A program made the translations under genes and the position numbers. DNA of 36,756 nucleotides from Acetofilamentum sp. Its GTDB lineage: Bacteria; Bacteroidota; Bacteroidia; Bacteroidales; DYOH01. Shown here in pieces: positions 27,014 through 36,407 of the stretch (within the stretch, counting starts at the first letter, position 1; the number at the start of each line of letters is the position of its first letter). Where the stretch lies: positions 1-36,756 of the forward strand of contig DYOH01000033.1 of assembly GCA_020720625.1 (NCBI GenBank), read 5' to 3'. The notes below the pieces were generated by a model. The model was given only the letters and a program-made list of their open reading frames with translations. It made no database searches and was not told the DNA's origin.

Positions 27014-28015
27014 ATGAAATTTAGGAAAACACAATATCAGTTTGACCCGGAATCGCTAAGTTACACCTTAATTGAAAGGGACTTTTTTAGCTGGGTACTG
27101 AAAACATTATTACCACATTCTGCATTAGCAACAGTATTAGGTGTAGCCTTATACTTTGTATTCTCTTACTATTTCGATAGCCCTGAGCAAAACGATTTAA
27201 AAATAAAAAATCAGGAATTACTGGCCCAATACGAAATTTTATCAGAACAGCTTCATGCCTCATTAAACGAATTAACCGAAGTACAAAACCACGACGACAA
27301 CATTTATAGGGTAATTTTCGAGCAATCGCCCGTACCAAGTTCAGTGCGGCAATCAGGTTATGGCGGTATAAATAAGTACAAAAATCTGGAAGGAAATGCC
27401 TTTAGCGACATAGTAATACTCAACAATATCAAGCTAGACAGATTCGAAAAGCAATTGGTTGTTCAAAGCAAATCTTTCGACGAAATAGTAAAACTCGTTA
27501 TCAGCAAAGAGAAAATGCTGGCCAGTATTCCGGCCATTCAACCTATCGCAATAAAGGATTTAACGCGCTTTGGCTCACCTTTCGGAATGCGCATGCACCC
27601 AATCCATAAAGTTCCGAAAATGCATACGGGCATTGACCTTACGGCTCCAACCGGAACAAAAATATTTGCTGCCGGAGATGGAGTTGTTTCAAAAACCGAA
27701 TTCTCTAACAGAGGCTACGGAAATGAAATTAGAATTGAACACGGCTATGGTTATATGACACTTTATGCCCACCTAAGTAAAATACTGGTGAAAGAAGGTC
27801 AACAAATAAAACGCGGCGACATAATTGGCTTAGTAGGAAACACCGGACTATCAACAAGTCCACACTTACATTACGAAGTTAGAATAAACGGAAAACCAGT
27901 AAATCCGGTTAACTATTACTTCAACGATTTATCGCCCGAAGAATATGAGAAAGTAATAGAAATTGCCCAAGACTCAACCACCCATACATTCGACTATGAA
28001 GACATTATGGATTAA
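27014..28015 (+). CDS. M23 family metallopeptidase, membrane anchored
   Basis: A zinc peptidase acting on peptidoglycan cross-bridges or serving as a division/envelope activator. From the ATG at 27014 it has 333 residues; an in-frame ATG at 26987 is possible, but relatives typically begin near MKFRKTQYQFDPESL. A single membrane helix (about 38-55) is followed by a coiled coil (about 62-95) and the LytM/M23 domain, with SPFGMRMHPIHKVPKMHTGI (first His and Asp ligands) and SPHLHYEVRING (last His pair). Both Zn-binding motifs are intact, so it may be active rather than an EnvC-like pseudoenzyme. The gene overlaps the next one by 20 bases. Confidence 0.88.
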   Translation: MKFRKTQYQFDPESLSYTLIERDFFSWVLKTLLPHSALATVLGVALYFVFSYYFDSPEQNDLKIKNQELLAQYEILSEQLHASLNELTEVQNHDDNIYRVIFEQSPVPSSVRQSGYGGINKYKNLEGNAFSDIVILNNIKLDRFEKQLVVQSKSFDEIVKLVISKEKMLASIPAIQPIAIKDLTRFGSPFGMRMHPIHKVPKMHTGIDLTAPTGTKIFAAGDGVVSKTEFSNRGYGNEIRIEHGYGYMTLYAHLSKILVKEGQQIKRGDIIGLVGNTGLSTSPHLHYEVRINGKPVNPVNYYFNDLSPEEYEKVIEIAQDSTTHTFDYEDIMD

Positions 28016-29513
28016 ACTTCCAAATACCGGATTTTTAAAAACCGCCATACTTTTGGCGGTTTTGTTTTTTTCCTGTCAAAATAAAGGCGAAAATGCAAAT
28101 CTTTCGGAGAATATAACGAAAGATACCATAGCCCCCTATTCCGAAAAGATAGAATTTATTAATCCTACATTTTTGGGAAATTTCCACAGGAATTATTACG
28201 GCGACTCCATTCCTGACAACCTGGAGCTAAACTGGAAACTGGTGCTTGGAAGCGGAAAAACCAAAGTAGGAAACGATACCCTACATTGGTCGGGAGCCGG
28301 CTGGACAGGCCAACCACTGATGATAAAGGAAGACAGTGTTTTATATTTATTTCAGGGCGCTTACGACCACCATTTAAGAAAAATTGAAGCATCAAGCGGA
28401 AAAGTAATTTGGAAATATCAGTTCGAAGATGTTTTGAAAGGCACCGGAACACTCTGGAAAAACGAAAAAGAAAAAGACTCCATAGAACTACGATATCTTA
28501 TTATGCAAGGTTCGCGATTTGGTTTTAACCGAAGTATGGGCTCGGCAGTTGTACCAAGCTATAGGGCGGTTTCGCTAGTAAGCGGCGAAAACTTATGGCA
28601 ATTAAATGTATGGCGCACCAAAAGCTACAGCCGCGATGTAGATGCATCGGCAGCCTGGATTGGCGACACCGCCTATATTGGCCTTGAAAACGGCAGATTT
28701 ATTAGTTTTCTGCCTGATGCAAGAAAAGCCAAAAAAAAGGAAGGCATTATTCAACCCAAAATTTTAGATACGGCCGAACTTTATAATCAGCAGGATTTTA
28801 TTAGCCATAAAGGAAATTTGGTAACCGAAGCATCTCCTGCAATTTTAAACAATAGGGTTTACCTTGCTTCTGGCTCTGGACACGTTTACGGCTACAACTT
28901 AAAAACAAAAAAAATTGACTGGACTTTCGATATCGGAAGCGATATCGATGGCAGCCCTGTGGTTACAAACGACAATTGCCTGCTTATCAATGTTGAAAAA
29001 GAATATGTGAAAGGACTTGGAGGGGTAATAAAACTTAATCCATCGAAAAAAGATAGTTTGGCCGTAGAATGGTACTTCCCGGTGCCCGACCGAAATTTTG
29101 CCACATGGAAAGGTGGTATTATTGGCACAAGCGCTATCTCGGACTACTACCAACCCGACTCGGCACAACAACTGGCCGCTTTCTCAACCATTAGCGGAAA
29201 ACTCTATGTAATTATGCATAACAAATTAGATTCCGGACAAAAAGTGAAAGATTTTAACCTACAACATCAGTATAATAAACCAAAAGAAATATTCAGCTAT
29301 AATATTGGACCATCAATTTCCACACCACTTATAATTCCACCCAGAATAATCGCCGCAGGATATAATGGTATATATATTTTTGAATACGACAAAAATTATC
29401 TATTTAAATTAATTGCCAAACGCGAAGGTGGATTTGAAGCTACACCTTTTGTTTACAAAGGAAAAATTTATATTGCATCGCGCGATGGCCATCTTTATTG
29501 TTTGGGAAAATAA
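27996..29513 (+). CDS. PQQ-like beta-propeller lipoprotein
   Basis: About 505 residues starting at the ATG at 27996. The N-terminus is a lipoprotein signal, hydrophobic TAILLAVLFFSC with Cys at the predicted lipidation site. The rest has repeated beta-propeller blades in the style of PQQ/BamB-type WD proteins: GYNLKTKKIDWTFDIGSDID, then SPVVTNDNCLLINV, and a final SRDGHLYCLGK blade. No PQQ-binding catalytic residues are evident. Likely tethered to the inner or outer membrane facing the periplasm. It overlaps the M23 gene by 20 bases, so the two are probably translated together, and an envelope assembly role is an inference. Confidence 0.75.
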   Translation: MKTLWIKLPNTGFLKTAILLAVLFFSCQNKGENANLSENITKDTIAPYSEKIEFINPTFLGNFHRNYYGDSIPDNLELNWKLVLGSGKTKVGNDTLHWSGAGWTGQPLMIKEDSVLYLFQGAYDHHLRKIEASSGKVIWKYQFEDVLKGTGTLWKNEKEKDSIELRYLIMQGSRFGFNRSMGSAVVPSYRAVSLVSGENLWQLNVWRTKSYSRDVDASAAWIGDTAYIGLENGRFISFLPDARKAKKKEGIIQPKILDTAELYNQQDFISHKGNLVTEASPAILNNRVYLASGSGHVYGYNLKTKKIDWTFDIGSDIDGSPVVTNDNCLLINVEKEYVKGLGGVIKLNPSKKDSLAVEWYFPVPDRNFATWKGGIIGTSAISDYYQPDSAQQLAAFSTISGKLYVIMHNKLDSGQKVKDFNLQHQYNKPKEIFSYNIGPSISTPLIIPPRIIAAGYNGIYIFEYDKNYLFKLIAKREGGFEATPFVYKGKIYIASRDGHLYCLGK

Positions 29514-29704
29514 ATGTAAAAATTGACAATGCCCTAATCAGAAAAAATTGCCTTAATATGCATTATCAGCAAAAAAGTATTGCTAGCTTAAATGCAAATA
29601 TGCATCAAGTAACATAAGAAGAGCATTACATAAACAATACCATTAAACTAAAAAAAATAGAAAATATTACTTTTTTACATTATTTAATAGTTATCAATAG
29701 TTTA

Positions 29705-29739
29705 TTGTTAGGGCAATTGGCAAATATTTCTTAATTTCG
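29705..29739 (+). promoter_or_regulatory. Possible promoter of ppk1
   Basis: TAATTTCG (29732-29739) matches the -7 consensus at all but one position, with TTG (29705-29707) 24 bases upstream. The ATG at 29758 is 18 bases downstream. The match is imperfect in both box and spacing. Confidence 0.3.
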
Positions 29740-29757
29740 CATTAAAATTTTGGGTAT

Positions 29758-31920
29758 ATGGGGCAAAACGAATTATTTAATCGTGATGTAAGTTGGCTAT
29801 CCTTTAACTTGAGAGTATTAGAAGAAGTAGAATCAGAAGATTTACCACTATACGAAAAAATTAAATACCTTGCTATTTACACATCCAATTTAGACGAATT
29901 TTACAGAGTACGAGTAGCGTCTTACAGAAGCTTATTGGATTTAACGCCCGAGAGCAGAGCAAAATTGAGTTATGTACCCGAAAAAATACTTGCCGAAATA
30001 ACCGAAGAAGTAAAATCTCAACATAAGAAATTTACAGAGCTATTCTATGGTCATATCTTAAAAGAACTCCGAAAAAAGAACATTATACTGCACATGCCGA
30101 GCGATAAACTGCACAAAGAACATGTGGAATTTATCGATTCGTATTTTTTTCAGGAAATATTGCCCCACATACAACCAACTTTACTCTCAAAGGGCGATAT
30201 AATATCTTTTCTCGAAGACAACGTAATCTATCTGGCAATTCGACTATTTAAGAAGAGACAGCTAGATAAACTGCATAATCACAGCAAAGTTAAACATGCT
30301 GTAATAAAAATACCCACGCATCATCTTCCCCGATTTATAGAAATGCCGCGCCTTGACGATACGCACTATTATATCATATTTCTGGATGACATTATACGCT
30401 ATAATTTGCACAAAATTTTCCCGGGATATTTTGTTGATGCGGCCTATAGCATGAAAATATCGCGCGATGCAGAATTAAATATCGAAGACGAATTTCGTGG
30501 AAATCTGCTCGAAAAAATTCGACGTTCTCTTTCGAAAAGAAAAACAGGCGATCCGGCACGTTTTCTATACGATCAAACCATACCCAAAGACTCGCTGAAA
30601 TTTATCAGACAAGCATTTAATTTGTCTAAAGAAGACCTTGTACCCGGCGGTAGATACCTTAATTTACACGATTTACATAATCTGCCCAATCCCTTATCGC
30701 CCGATATGGAAGTAATACCATGGAATCCGCTTCCGCATCCGCAATTAATGAATTACGACAGTATTTTCGAAGCCATGCGTCATAGGGATTACATGTTACA
30801 TTTTCCGTATCAGAGTTTCGATTATGTATTGCGCTTCTTAAACGAAGCAGCCATTGACAGCAAGGTTGAAGAAATAAAAGTAACCCAATACCGCGTGGCC
30901 AGTAACTCGGCTGTAGTAAATGCACTTATAAGTGCCGCCCGAAACGGAAAAAAGGTTACTGTTTTTGTAGAGGCCAAAGCCCGTTTCGACGAAGAATTAA
31001 ATATCTATTTTGCCGATTTGATGGCCAAAGCCGGTATAAAAATTATTCCAAGCATCCCCAATATAAAAGTACACTCCAAAGTAGCCCTTGTGCTAAGGAA
31101 AAGCTCAGGAAAAGCAAGCAGAAAAGGATTTGCCTTTGTTAGCACCGGCAACTTAAACGAAAAAACAGCCAAAATCTATGCCGACGATGGTCTTTTTACT
31201 GCGCGGCAAGAGATTATTGACGAGCTGAAACAATTGTTTATTTACCTTGAGACATTAAATAAAGAAATAGTTTTTAATCATTTACTCGTACCAAACTTCA
31301 ATATGCGGACTACCTTTAAAAACCATATTGATGCCGAAATTCAACATGCCAAAGAAGGAAAAAAAGGCTATATCTTACTAAAAATGAACAGCCTTGAAGA
31401 AGAGAGAATGATAGAAAAACTCTACGAGGCAAGTATAGCAGGTGTAAAAATAGACCTCATTATCAGGGGTATTTGCAGGGTAATTCCAAACCAGGAATAT
31501 AGCAAAAATATAAAAGTAATACGAATTGTAGACCGATATCTGGAGCATTCGCGGGTATTTGTATTTTACAATCTCGGCAAATACCATACATATATCTCCT
31601 CTGCCGATTGGATGAAAAGAAACCTATATCGAAGAATAGAAGCTTCGGTACCCATTTACGATAAAAATATCAAAAAAGAATTACTCGATACACTAAAAAT
31701 ACAGCTCAACGATAATGTAAAAGCACGCGTTTTAAACGAGAATCTGGAAAATATTGTGATTGAAAGAACACCAGGCCAAAGAAGAATAAGGGCACAAGAA
31801 AAAACATACATGCTTTTAAAAGCCAAGTACGAAAGAGCCAAAGAGATGAAAGAAGCCGAAAAAAATAATCACAGCAATCATTCCACAGAAAATTCAGACA
31901 AAAAGGAAGAAAAGCCATAA
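29758..31920 (+). CDS. ppk1: Polyphosphate kinase 1
   Basis: Catalyses reversible transfer of the ATP gamma-phosphate to polyphosphate, peripheral to the inner membrane. The 720 residues start with NRDVSWLSFNLRVLEE, the N-terminal PPK1 signature. LAIYTSNLDEFYRVRVASYR comes next. The catalytic His is H439 in IKVHSKVALVL, with H597 in LEHSRVFVF as the second conserved His. SSADWMKRNLYRRIEASVPI is the closing motif. Length and order match PPK1. The C-terminal 40 residues are Lys/Glu/Asn/Ser-rich and probably disordered. It is followed after 154 bases by the LOG-family gene; no terminator is obvious between them. Confidence 0.95.
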   Translation: MGQNELFNRDVSWLSFNLRVLEEVESEDLPLYEKIKYLAIYTSNLDEFYRVRVASYRSLLDLTPESRAKLSYVPEKILAEITEEVKSQHKKFTELFYGHILKELRKKNIILHMPSDKLHKEHVEFIDSYFFQEILPHIQPTLLSKGDIISFLEDNVIYLAIRLFKKRQLDKLHNHSKVKHAVIKIPTHHLPRFIEMPRLDDTHYYIIFLDDIIRYNLHKIFPGYFVDAAYSMKISRDAELNIEDEFRGNLLEKIRRSLSKRKTGDPARFLYDQTIPKDSLKFIRQAFNLSKEDLVPGGRYLNLHDLHNLPNPLSPDMEVIPWNPLPHPQLMNYDSIFEAMRHRDYMLHFPYQSFDYVLRFLNEAAIDSKVEEIKVTQYRVASNSAVVNALISAARNGKKVTVFVEAKARFDEELNIYFADLMAKAGIKIIPSIPNIKVHSKVALVLRKSSGKASRKGFAFVSTGNLNEKTAKIYADDGLFTARQEIIDELKQLFIYLETLNKEIVFNHLLVPNFNMRTTFKNHIDAEIQHAKEGKKGYILLKMNSLEEERMIEKLYEASIAGVKIDLIIRGICRVIPNQEYSKNIKVIRIVDRYLEHSRVFVFYNLGKYHTYISSADWMKRNLYRRIEASVPIYDKNIKKELLDTLKIQLNDNVKARVLNENLENIVIERTPGQRRIRAQEKTYMLLKAKYERAKEMKEAEKNNHSNHSTENSDKKEEKP

Positions 31921-32074
31921 AACAATAATATAGCATCGCTTTTGCCGGCATTTATTGCGCTCCCTTGCCATAATTATTCAGGCCCAAAGGAGTAGGTGCG
32001 GCATTAAAATGATACAACAAAAGCATAAAATAAATGCCTTGTCAAAAAAAAAATGAAACAAAAGAATTAATAAA

Positions 32075-32659
32075 ATGAAAATTTGTATCTATTGCTCATC
32101 GAGCGATGCCCTAAAACCGGAATATTACGAACTTGCCAGAAAAACAGCACAAATATTAGCCCAACGCGGCCATGTATTGGTTTATGGCGGCGCAAGAGTA
32201 GGAATAATGGGCGTTTTAGCCAACGAAATGCTTTCGCACCATGCTCAGGTTATCGGCATAATACCAAAAGTAATAGAAGCCAAAGAAATTGCACACAAAG
32301 GAATAAGCGAGTTACATATTACAGAAACAATGCAGCAACGAAAACAAATGCTGCAAGATATTTCCGATGCCTTCTTAGTACTTCCCGGAGGATTTGGCAC
32401 CTTGGAAGAACTTTTTGAAACACTTACAGCCAAACAACTGGAATTTTACGACAAACCATTGGTAATTCTGAATAGCTTTAATTTCTACAGCCCTCTACTC
32501 GAGCAATTTGAACATTTTTTTCAGGAAAATATCACCAGAAAAGATTACGCCAATTTATACCACATTTGTCAATCGCCCGAAGATTCTGTTGCCTTTATTG
32601 AATCGTACAAACAAGCAAATATTCAAAGTAAATGGTACAAAGACAATTTGAATCTCTAA
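32075..32659 (+). CDS. LOG family protein (TIGR00730), nucleoside-5'-monophosphate phosphoribohydrolase
   Basis: A 194-residue cytoplasmic protein. The LOG signature is PGGFGTLEELFETLTAKQLE (about 108-127), with the preceding VYGGARVGIMGVLANEML (about 36-53). Members cleave the N-glycosidic bond of cytokinin riboside monophosphates or simple NMPs; in bacteria the natural substrate is usually unclear. It begins MKICIYCSSSD, typical of the family. The next gene starts 27 bases before this one ends, in another frame. Confidence 0.9.
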   Translation: MKICIYCSSSDALKPEYYELARKTAQILAQRGHVLVYGGARVGIMGVLANEMLSHHAQVIGIIPKVIEAKEIAHKGISELHITETMQQRKQMLQDISDAFLVLPGGFGTLEELFETLTAKQLEFYDKPLVILNSFNFYSPLLEQFEHFFQENITRKDYANLYHICQSPEDSVAFIESYKQANIQSKWYKDNLNL

Positions 32660-33597
32660 AGGATATAGATTTTATAGGCGACATACATGGCTTTGCAGAC
32701 GAACTAAGTGTTTTACTTCAAAAAATGGGCTATGTGTTATCAGCCTCCGGATTTTTTCATCCCGAAGGCCGAAAAGTAATTTTTGCTGGCGATTATGTTG
32801 ACAGAGGCCCCAAAATTAGAGAAACATTGCAGATAGTTAAAACCATGCACGATTCGGGCAACGCAATGGCCTTAATGGGAAATCATGAGTATAATTTGCT
32901 GGGATTTTTTACAGAAAAAAATAAAGGTCAATTCTATAGAAGCCACAGCATCAACAAAATATATCAAAAAATTGAAACGCTCTACGCCTTCAAACATAGT
33001 AAAAAAGAAATGGAGATGTATCTGGAATGGATGTTTTCGCTTCCGCTTTTCTATGAGAATGAATATTTTAGAGTAGTGCATGCCACCTGGAACAAGGGCC
33101 TGATAAAAAATTTAGAGACCTTGTTGCAAGGCAATAAATTTCGCCATTTAAATGATTTTACGGAAAGTTACAATGAAGAAAATGCACTATTCGCACCCAT
33201 TAATACCATTCTAAAGGGTCTGGAATTTACGCTCCCGAACGGAATAAAAATAGAATACGGAGACTTTGTAAAACGCGATTCGGTGCGCATAAAATGGTGG
33301 GAAAATCAGTTTTCGCAAAGAACCTATCGTCAAATGAGCGTTCATCAGGATGATTTTATTCCGGATATGCCCATTACGCCGCAGGATGAAAACAGATTCG
33401 AAAATTATTCCGAAAGCGAAAAACCGGTGTTCTTTGGCCACTATTGGATGCGCGGCGATGTAGGCTTGCTGAGAAGCAACATTTGTTGCCTGGATTTTAG
33501 CATTGCAAAAGAACACAAACTTGTAGCCTACAGGTTTGGTGGCGAAAAAATACTTGATACAAAAAATTTTGTATGGGTAAATTGCTGCGAAAATTAG
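32632..33597 (+). CDS. Metallophosphoesterase, calcineurin-like
   Basis: A 321-residue cytoplasmic hydrolase with the dinuclear metal motifs in order: FIGDIHGFADEL (about 14-25), FAGDYVDRGPKI (about 46-57), LMGNHEYNLLG (about 80-90), and GHYWMRGD near the C-terminus. This is the PPP-like arrangement of serine/threonine phosphatases, ApaH and related polynucleotide phosphatases; substrate cannot be assigned. The ATG lies 28 bases inside the LOG gene, which suggests translational coupling. Its stop overlaps the convergent beta-helix gene stop by a few bases. Confidence 0.85.
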   Translation: MVQRQFESLKDIDFIGDIHGFADELSVLLQKMGYVLSASGFFHPEGRKVIFAGDYVDRGPKIRETLQIVKTMHDSGNAMALMGNHEYNLLGFFTEKNKGQFYRSHSINKIYQKIETLYAFKHSKKEMEMYLEWMFSLPLFYENEYFRVVHATWNKGLIKNLETLLQGNKFRHLNDFTESYNEENALFAPINTILKGLEFTLPNGIKIEYGDFVKRDSVRIKWWENQFSQRTYRQMSVHQDDFIPDMPITPQDENRFENYSESEKPVFFGHYWMRGDVGLLRSNICCLDFSIAKEHKLVAYRFGGEKILDTKNFVWVNCCEN

Positions 33598-35060
33598 AAA
33601 TCGAGCGTAAACTCAAAAGCCCCAATATCCGGATAAAAATTTTGTTTACGCTGCTCCCCGGCCAAATCAAACTCCGGTAGCACAATATTCTCGTCTTCGA
33701 GTAACCACATATCAATACAAGGCGACGACTCCTGCAATTTAAAATCGAAAGCCGACAATTCGACAAACAAAGGATTTGTATCAATAATATCCATCCAATA
33801 AGACTTTATTTCCTCATCTTCCGATGCCAAACGCACGCTGTTTACACCGTTTTGGATACAGCAATACTGTATGTTAGGCGGAAAAGTACCCGATTTTACC
33901 AACACCTGAAAAGAATCGGGCGAAGCATTATAGTATAAAATATTCCCTGAGAAAGAAACAGGAGCTTCTGCCGACATAAAAACGGCCGCCCCCGCAATGG
34001 CAGTATTTTGCACAATTGTATTTCCGTACACAAACACCGATGTATTAAAAAGAGCCAAAGCACCACCAAATTTTGCCGAATTGCTATAAATCAGATTATT
34101 CGAAATATTTAGCGGAAAACCAAAATCGTCGACATTAATAGCTCCGCCATACATATACGCCACATTATTACTAAATCTGTTTTTCTGAATAAAAGAGGCA
34201 GAGTTTGATCCCGTTTGTATAGCACCACCATTATTTAAAGCCACATTCTCCTGAAAAATATTATCCAAAATCCTGGCCTTAGATTCAAAATCTATCATCA
34301 AAGCACCGCCATTCTCAAGTGCTTCATTCCCCTTAAAAATATTATACAAAATATTGGTTTTATCTCTGCTGGTAAAAATAGCACCACCCGAATTTTGTGC
34401 TTTATTATTCAAAAAATATGTATCGCTCACTCTGGCCTGCGTTTTTTTAAAGGCAATAGCACCGCCCGAACCAAAACTAAAATTATTCTCGAAAACACAT
34501 TGCTCGATACGTGCATGCTCAGCGCCATTGGCCATATATACCGCACCACCATCTCCAAAGGAGACATTATTTTTTAAATTGCAATGCTTTAAAATAAAAA
34601 AATTAAAATTCTTGATATAAAATACCCCTCCATTTTCGATTTCGTTAAACTCTTCATCCAAAGAATCAGTATTGAGGGCATTACAAAAAGATGTATAGGC
34701 AAAAAATACAGAATCATCGTCTAATTGCATAAAATTGCGCGTAATTTTTATGCCTCGCCAATATTTATTCTCCCTGGTGCTCGTAAAAAAGATAGAATCC
34801 TTTGGAGTTCCGATGGCTAGCAAAGCCCCCTTTACCGTAAATGAATAATATCCGGCAAACTCTACTCTTACACCCTCTTCAATAGACAAAGAAGCACCGT
34901 AGGGCAATAAAATATCGCATGTAATAATATACGGCGACAAATTTTTTGTCCATTTACCCGAAACAATATCTTTATCGATAATGGTCTGCGCGTAAAGCTC
35001 AGGCAAAAACAAAAATAAAACACTAAAAATGAGACCGATTGCAGAAAATTTATTATGCAT
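33594..35060 (-). CDS. Secreted parallel beta-helix protein with Pmp-like GGA[ILV]/FxxN repeats
   Basis: About 488 residues, starting at the ATG at 35060 (signal peptide MHNKFSAIGLIFSVLFLFL, ending near YAQ). An upstream in-frame ATG at 35144 would add a polar extension and cross the divergent promoter, so it is unlikely. The central part repeats a right-handed beta-helix pattern of about 25 residues: FENNFSFGSGGAIAF, FLNNKAQNSGGAIFT, FKGNEALENGGALMI, FQENVALNNGGAIQT and FSNNVAYMYGGAINV. This FxxN...GGA[ILV] pairing is the hallmark of Chlamydia Pmp passenger domains and related adhesins. No autotransporter barrel or type IX sorting domain is seen at the C-terminus. Surface or periplasmic function is inferred. 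Confidence 0.8.
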   Translation of the reverse strand: MHNKFSAIGLIFSVLFLFLPELYAQTIIDKDIVSGKWTKNLSPYIITCDILLPYGASLSIEEGVRVEFAGYYSFTVKGALLAIGTPKDSIFFTSTRENKYWRGIKITRNFMQLDDDSVFFAYTSFCNALNTDSLDEEFNEIENGGVFYIKNFNFFILKHCNLKNNVSFGDGGAVYMANGAEHARIEQCVFENNFSFGSGGAIAFKKTQARVSDTYFLNNKAQNSGGAIFTSRDKTNILYNIFKGNEALENGGALMIDFESKARILDNIFQENVALNNGGAIQTGSNSASFIQKNRFSNNVAYMYGGAINVDDFGFPLNISNNLIYSNSAKFGGALALFNTSVFVYGNTIVQNTAIAGAAVFMSAEAPVSFSGNILYYNASPDSFQVLVKSGTFPPNIQYCCIQNGVNSVRLASEDEEIKSYWMDIIDTNPLFVELSAFDFKLQESSPCIDMWLLEDENIVLPEFDLAGEQRKQNFYPDIGAFEFTLDF

Positions 35061-35063
35061 GCC

Positions 35064-35092
35064 TTGTATTTTAAAAAAATAATCTAGCTTTG
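35064..35092 (+). promoter_or_regulatory. Candidate promoter of the nitronate monooxygenase gene
   Basis: TAGCTTTG (35085-35092) is an exact TAnnTTTG and TTG (35064-35066) lies 18 bases upstream. The ATG at 35118 follows 25 bases after the -7 box. It sits in the 57-base gap between this gene and the divergent beta-helix gene. Confidence 0.6.
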
Positions 35093-35117
35093 TATTCACA
35101 TGTAAAAATAATACAAA

Positions 35118-36128
35118 ATGAAATTCAATACTACACTTAACCAACTTTTAAATATTCCAACGCCCATCATTATGGCACCCATGTTTCTGATATCGAATGC
35201 AGCCATGGTAAAAGCCGCCATGAAAGCCGGAATTGCAGGCACTTTTCCAACCCTGAACTACAGAAACGAAGGCGAACTGGAAAATATACTTGACGACATA
35301 AACGAATTTATTGCCAAAGAAAAACCAAATGGCACTTATGGAGTAAACCTCATCGTGCAAAAAAGTAATCCACTCTATAAAAAACACTTAGAAATTTGTG
35401 TGGCAAAAAAGGTACCGTTTTATATTACATCACTAGGAAACCCCGACGAGACCATAAAAGCTGGTACAAGCTATGGAGCCAAAGTTATTTGCGATGTTAC
35501 AAACCTGGAACATGCGCATAAAGTAGTATCGCAAGGCGCTCACGGCCTAATTGCCGTAGGGCAAGGAGCAGGCGGCCATGCAGGTCCAAATCCGCTGCAA
35601 TTGCTCATCCCTGCATTAATTAAAGCATTTCCGCAAATGCCTGTTATTGGCGCTGGCGGCATAGCCAGTGGCGAAGGTATTTTATCGCTGCTTTCACTGG
35701 GAGCTGCGGGCGTTTCGGTGGGCACACGCTTTATTGCCAGCCACGAGGCCTCTGTTGCACAAGAATATAAGCAAGCCATTGTAGATGCCAAAATGACCGA
35801 TATTATACTCACCGAAAAACTTTCGGGAACACCAAGCGCAATAATAAACACAGCTTATGCAAAAAAAATTGGAACAAAACAGAGTTTTATCGAAAGGGCT
35901 TTATCGAAAAATTCGCGAACAAAAAAATACTTTAAAATGCTTGTGCAGATTAGGGGTATGAAAAAACTCGAGAAAAGTGTAAAACCCGGAAATTACAACA
36001 ATCTGTGGGGTGCCGGACAATCGGTAGAATTAATAAACGATATTTTGTCGACTCAGGAAATTGTAAATAATCTAATCTCCGAAACCGAAAAGGCATATCT
36101 TCAACTCCAAAAAAATATCCTGATATAA
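35118..36128 (+). CDS. Nitronate monooxygenase-like FMN protein
   Basis: A 336-residue TIM-barrel flavoprotein of the nitronate monooxygenase/2-nitropropane dioxygenase family, which oxidises alkyl nitronates or acts on related substrates. Visible motifs are PIIMAPMFLISNAAMVKA at the N-terminus, GLIAVGQGAGGHAGPN (about 139-154, with the conserved active-site His) and IGAGGIASGEGILSLLSLGA (about 176-195), with VSVGTRFIAS binding FMN phosphate. No enoyl-ACP reductase context is present, though FabK is a related alternative. It has its own promoter and terminator and is therefore probably monocistronic. Confidence 0.88.
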   Translation: MKFNTTLNQLLNIPTPIIMAPMFLISNAAMVKAAMKAGIAGTFPTLNYRNEGELENILDDINEFIAKEKPNGTYGVNLIVQKSNPLYKKHLEICVAKKVPFYITSLGNPDETIKAGTSYGAKVICDVTNLEHAHKVVSQGAHGLIAVGQGAGGHAGPNPLQLLIPALIKAFPQMPVIGAGGIASGEGILSLLSLGAAGVSVGTRFIASHEASVAQEYKQAIVDAKMTDIILTEKLSGTPSAIINTAYAKKIGTKQSFIERALSKNSRTKKYFKMLVQIRGMKKLEKSVKPGNYNNLWGAGQSVELINDILSTQEIVNNLISETEKAYLQLQKNILI

Positions 36129-36150
36129 AATATCAAACACAAAATGAATC

Positions 36151-36187
36151 AAAAACCGGCAAAAACGATTGTTCTGCCGGTTTTTTT
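36151..36187 (+). terminator. Rho-independent terminator
   Basis: AAAACCGGCA (36152-36161) pairs perfectly with TGCCGGTTTT (36175-36184), followed by three more T. It lies 23 bases after the stop of the nitronate monooxygenase gene. Confidence 0.85.
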
Positions 36188-36252
36188 ATAAATATCCGCA
36201 TTTTACGGTTCGTTTTGTGCCAACGATTTCGGTTCAAACCGTGCCACTTTAC

Positions 36253-36270
36253 TTAGGGTCTGCTGAAAAA
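36253..36270 (+). repeat. Diverged repeat end, first copy
   Basis: TTAGGGTCTGCTGAAAAA differs by one base from 36543-36560 in the same orientation, and its inverse occurs at 240-255 with one mismatch over 16. Downstream flanks of the two direct copies share only short words (GCAAGA, TTTATTTTCA), suggesting diverged copies of one element end. The sequence resembles terminal repeats of some insertion sequences. Confidence 0.5.
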
Positions 36271-36407
36271 GTATTTAATTCATTAAAGAGTGCTCAGTAA
36301 CAAAAAGTGCAAGAATCAAAAGCATAATATTTATTTTCAGTTAGGTACATTTTTCAATGAATAATTTGAAAATATGCTGAATTGGGTTGGTATATTGAGA
36401 TAATGAG

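Noticed and set aside
36200-36250. GGTTCAAACC followed by GTGCCAC resembles a tRNA T-arm and acceptor end.
   Set aside because: The stem and loop lengths do not fit a T-arm, and no D-arm, anticodon arm or matching 5' acceptor strand is present.
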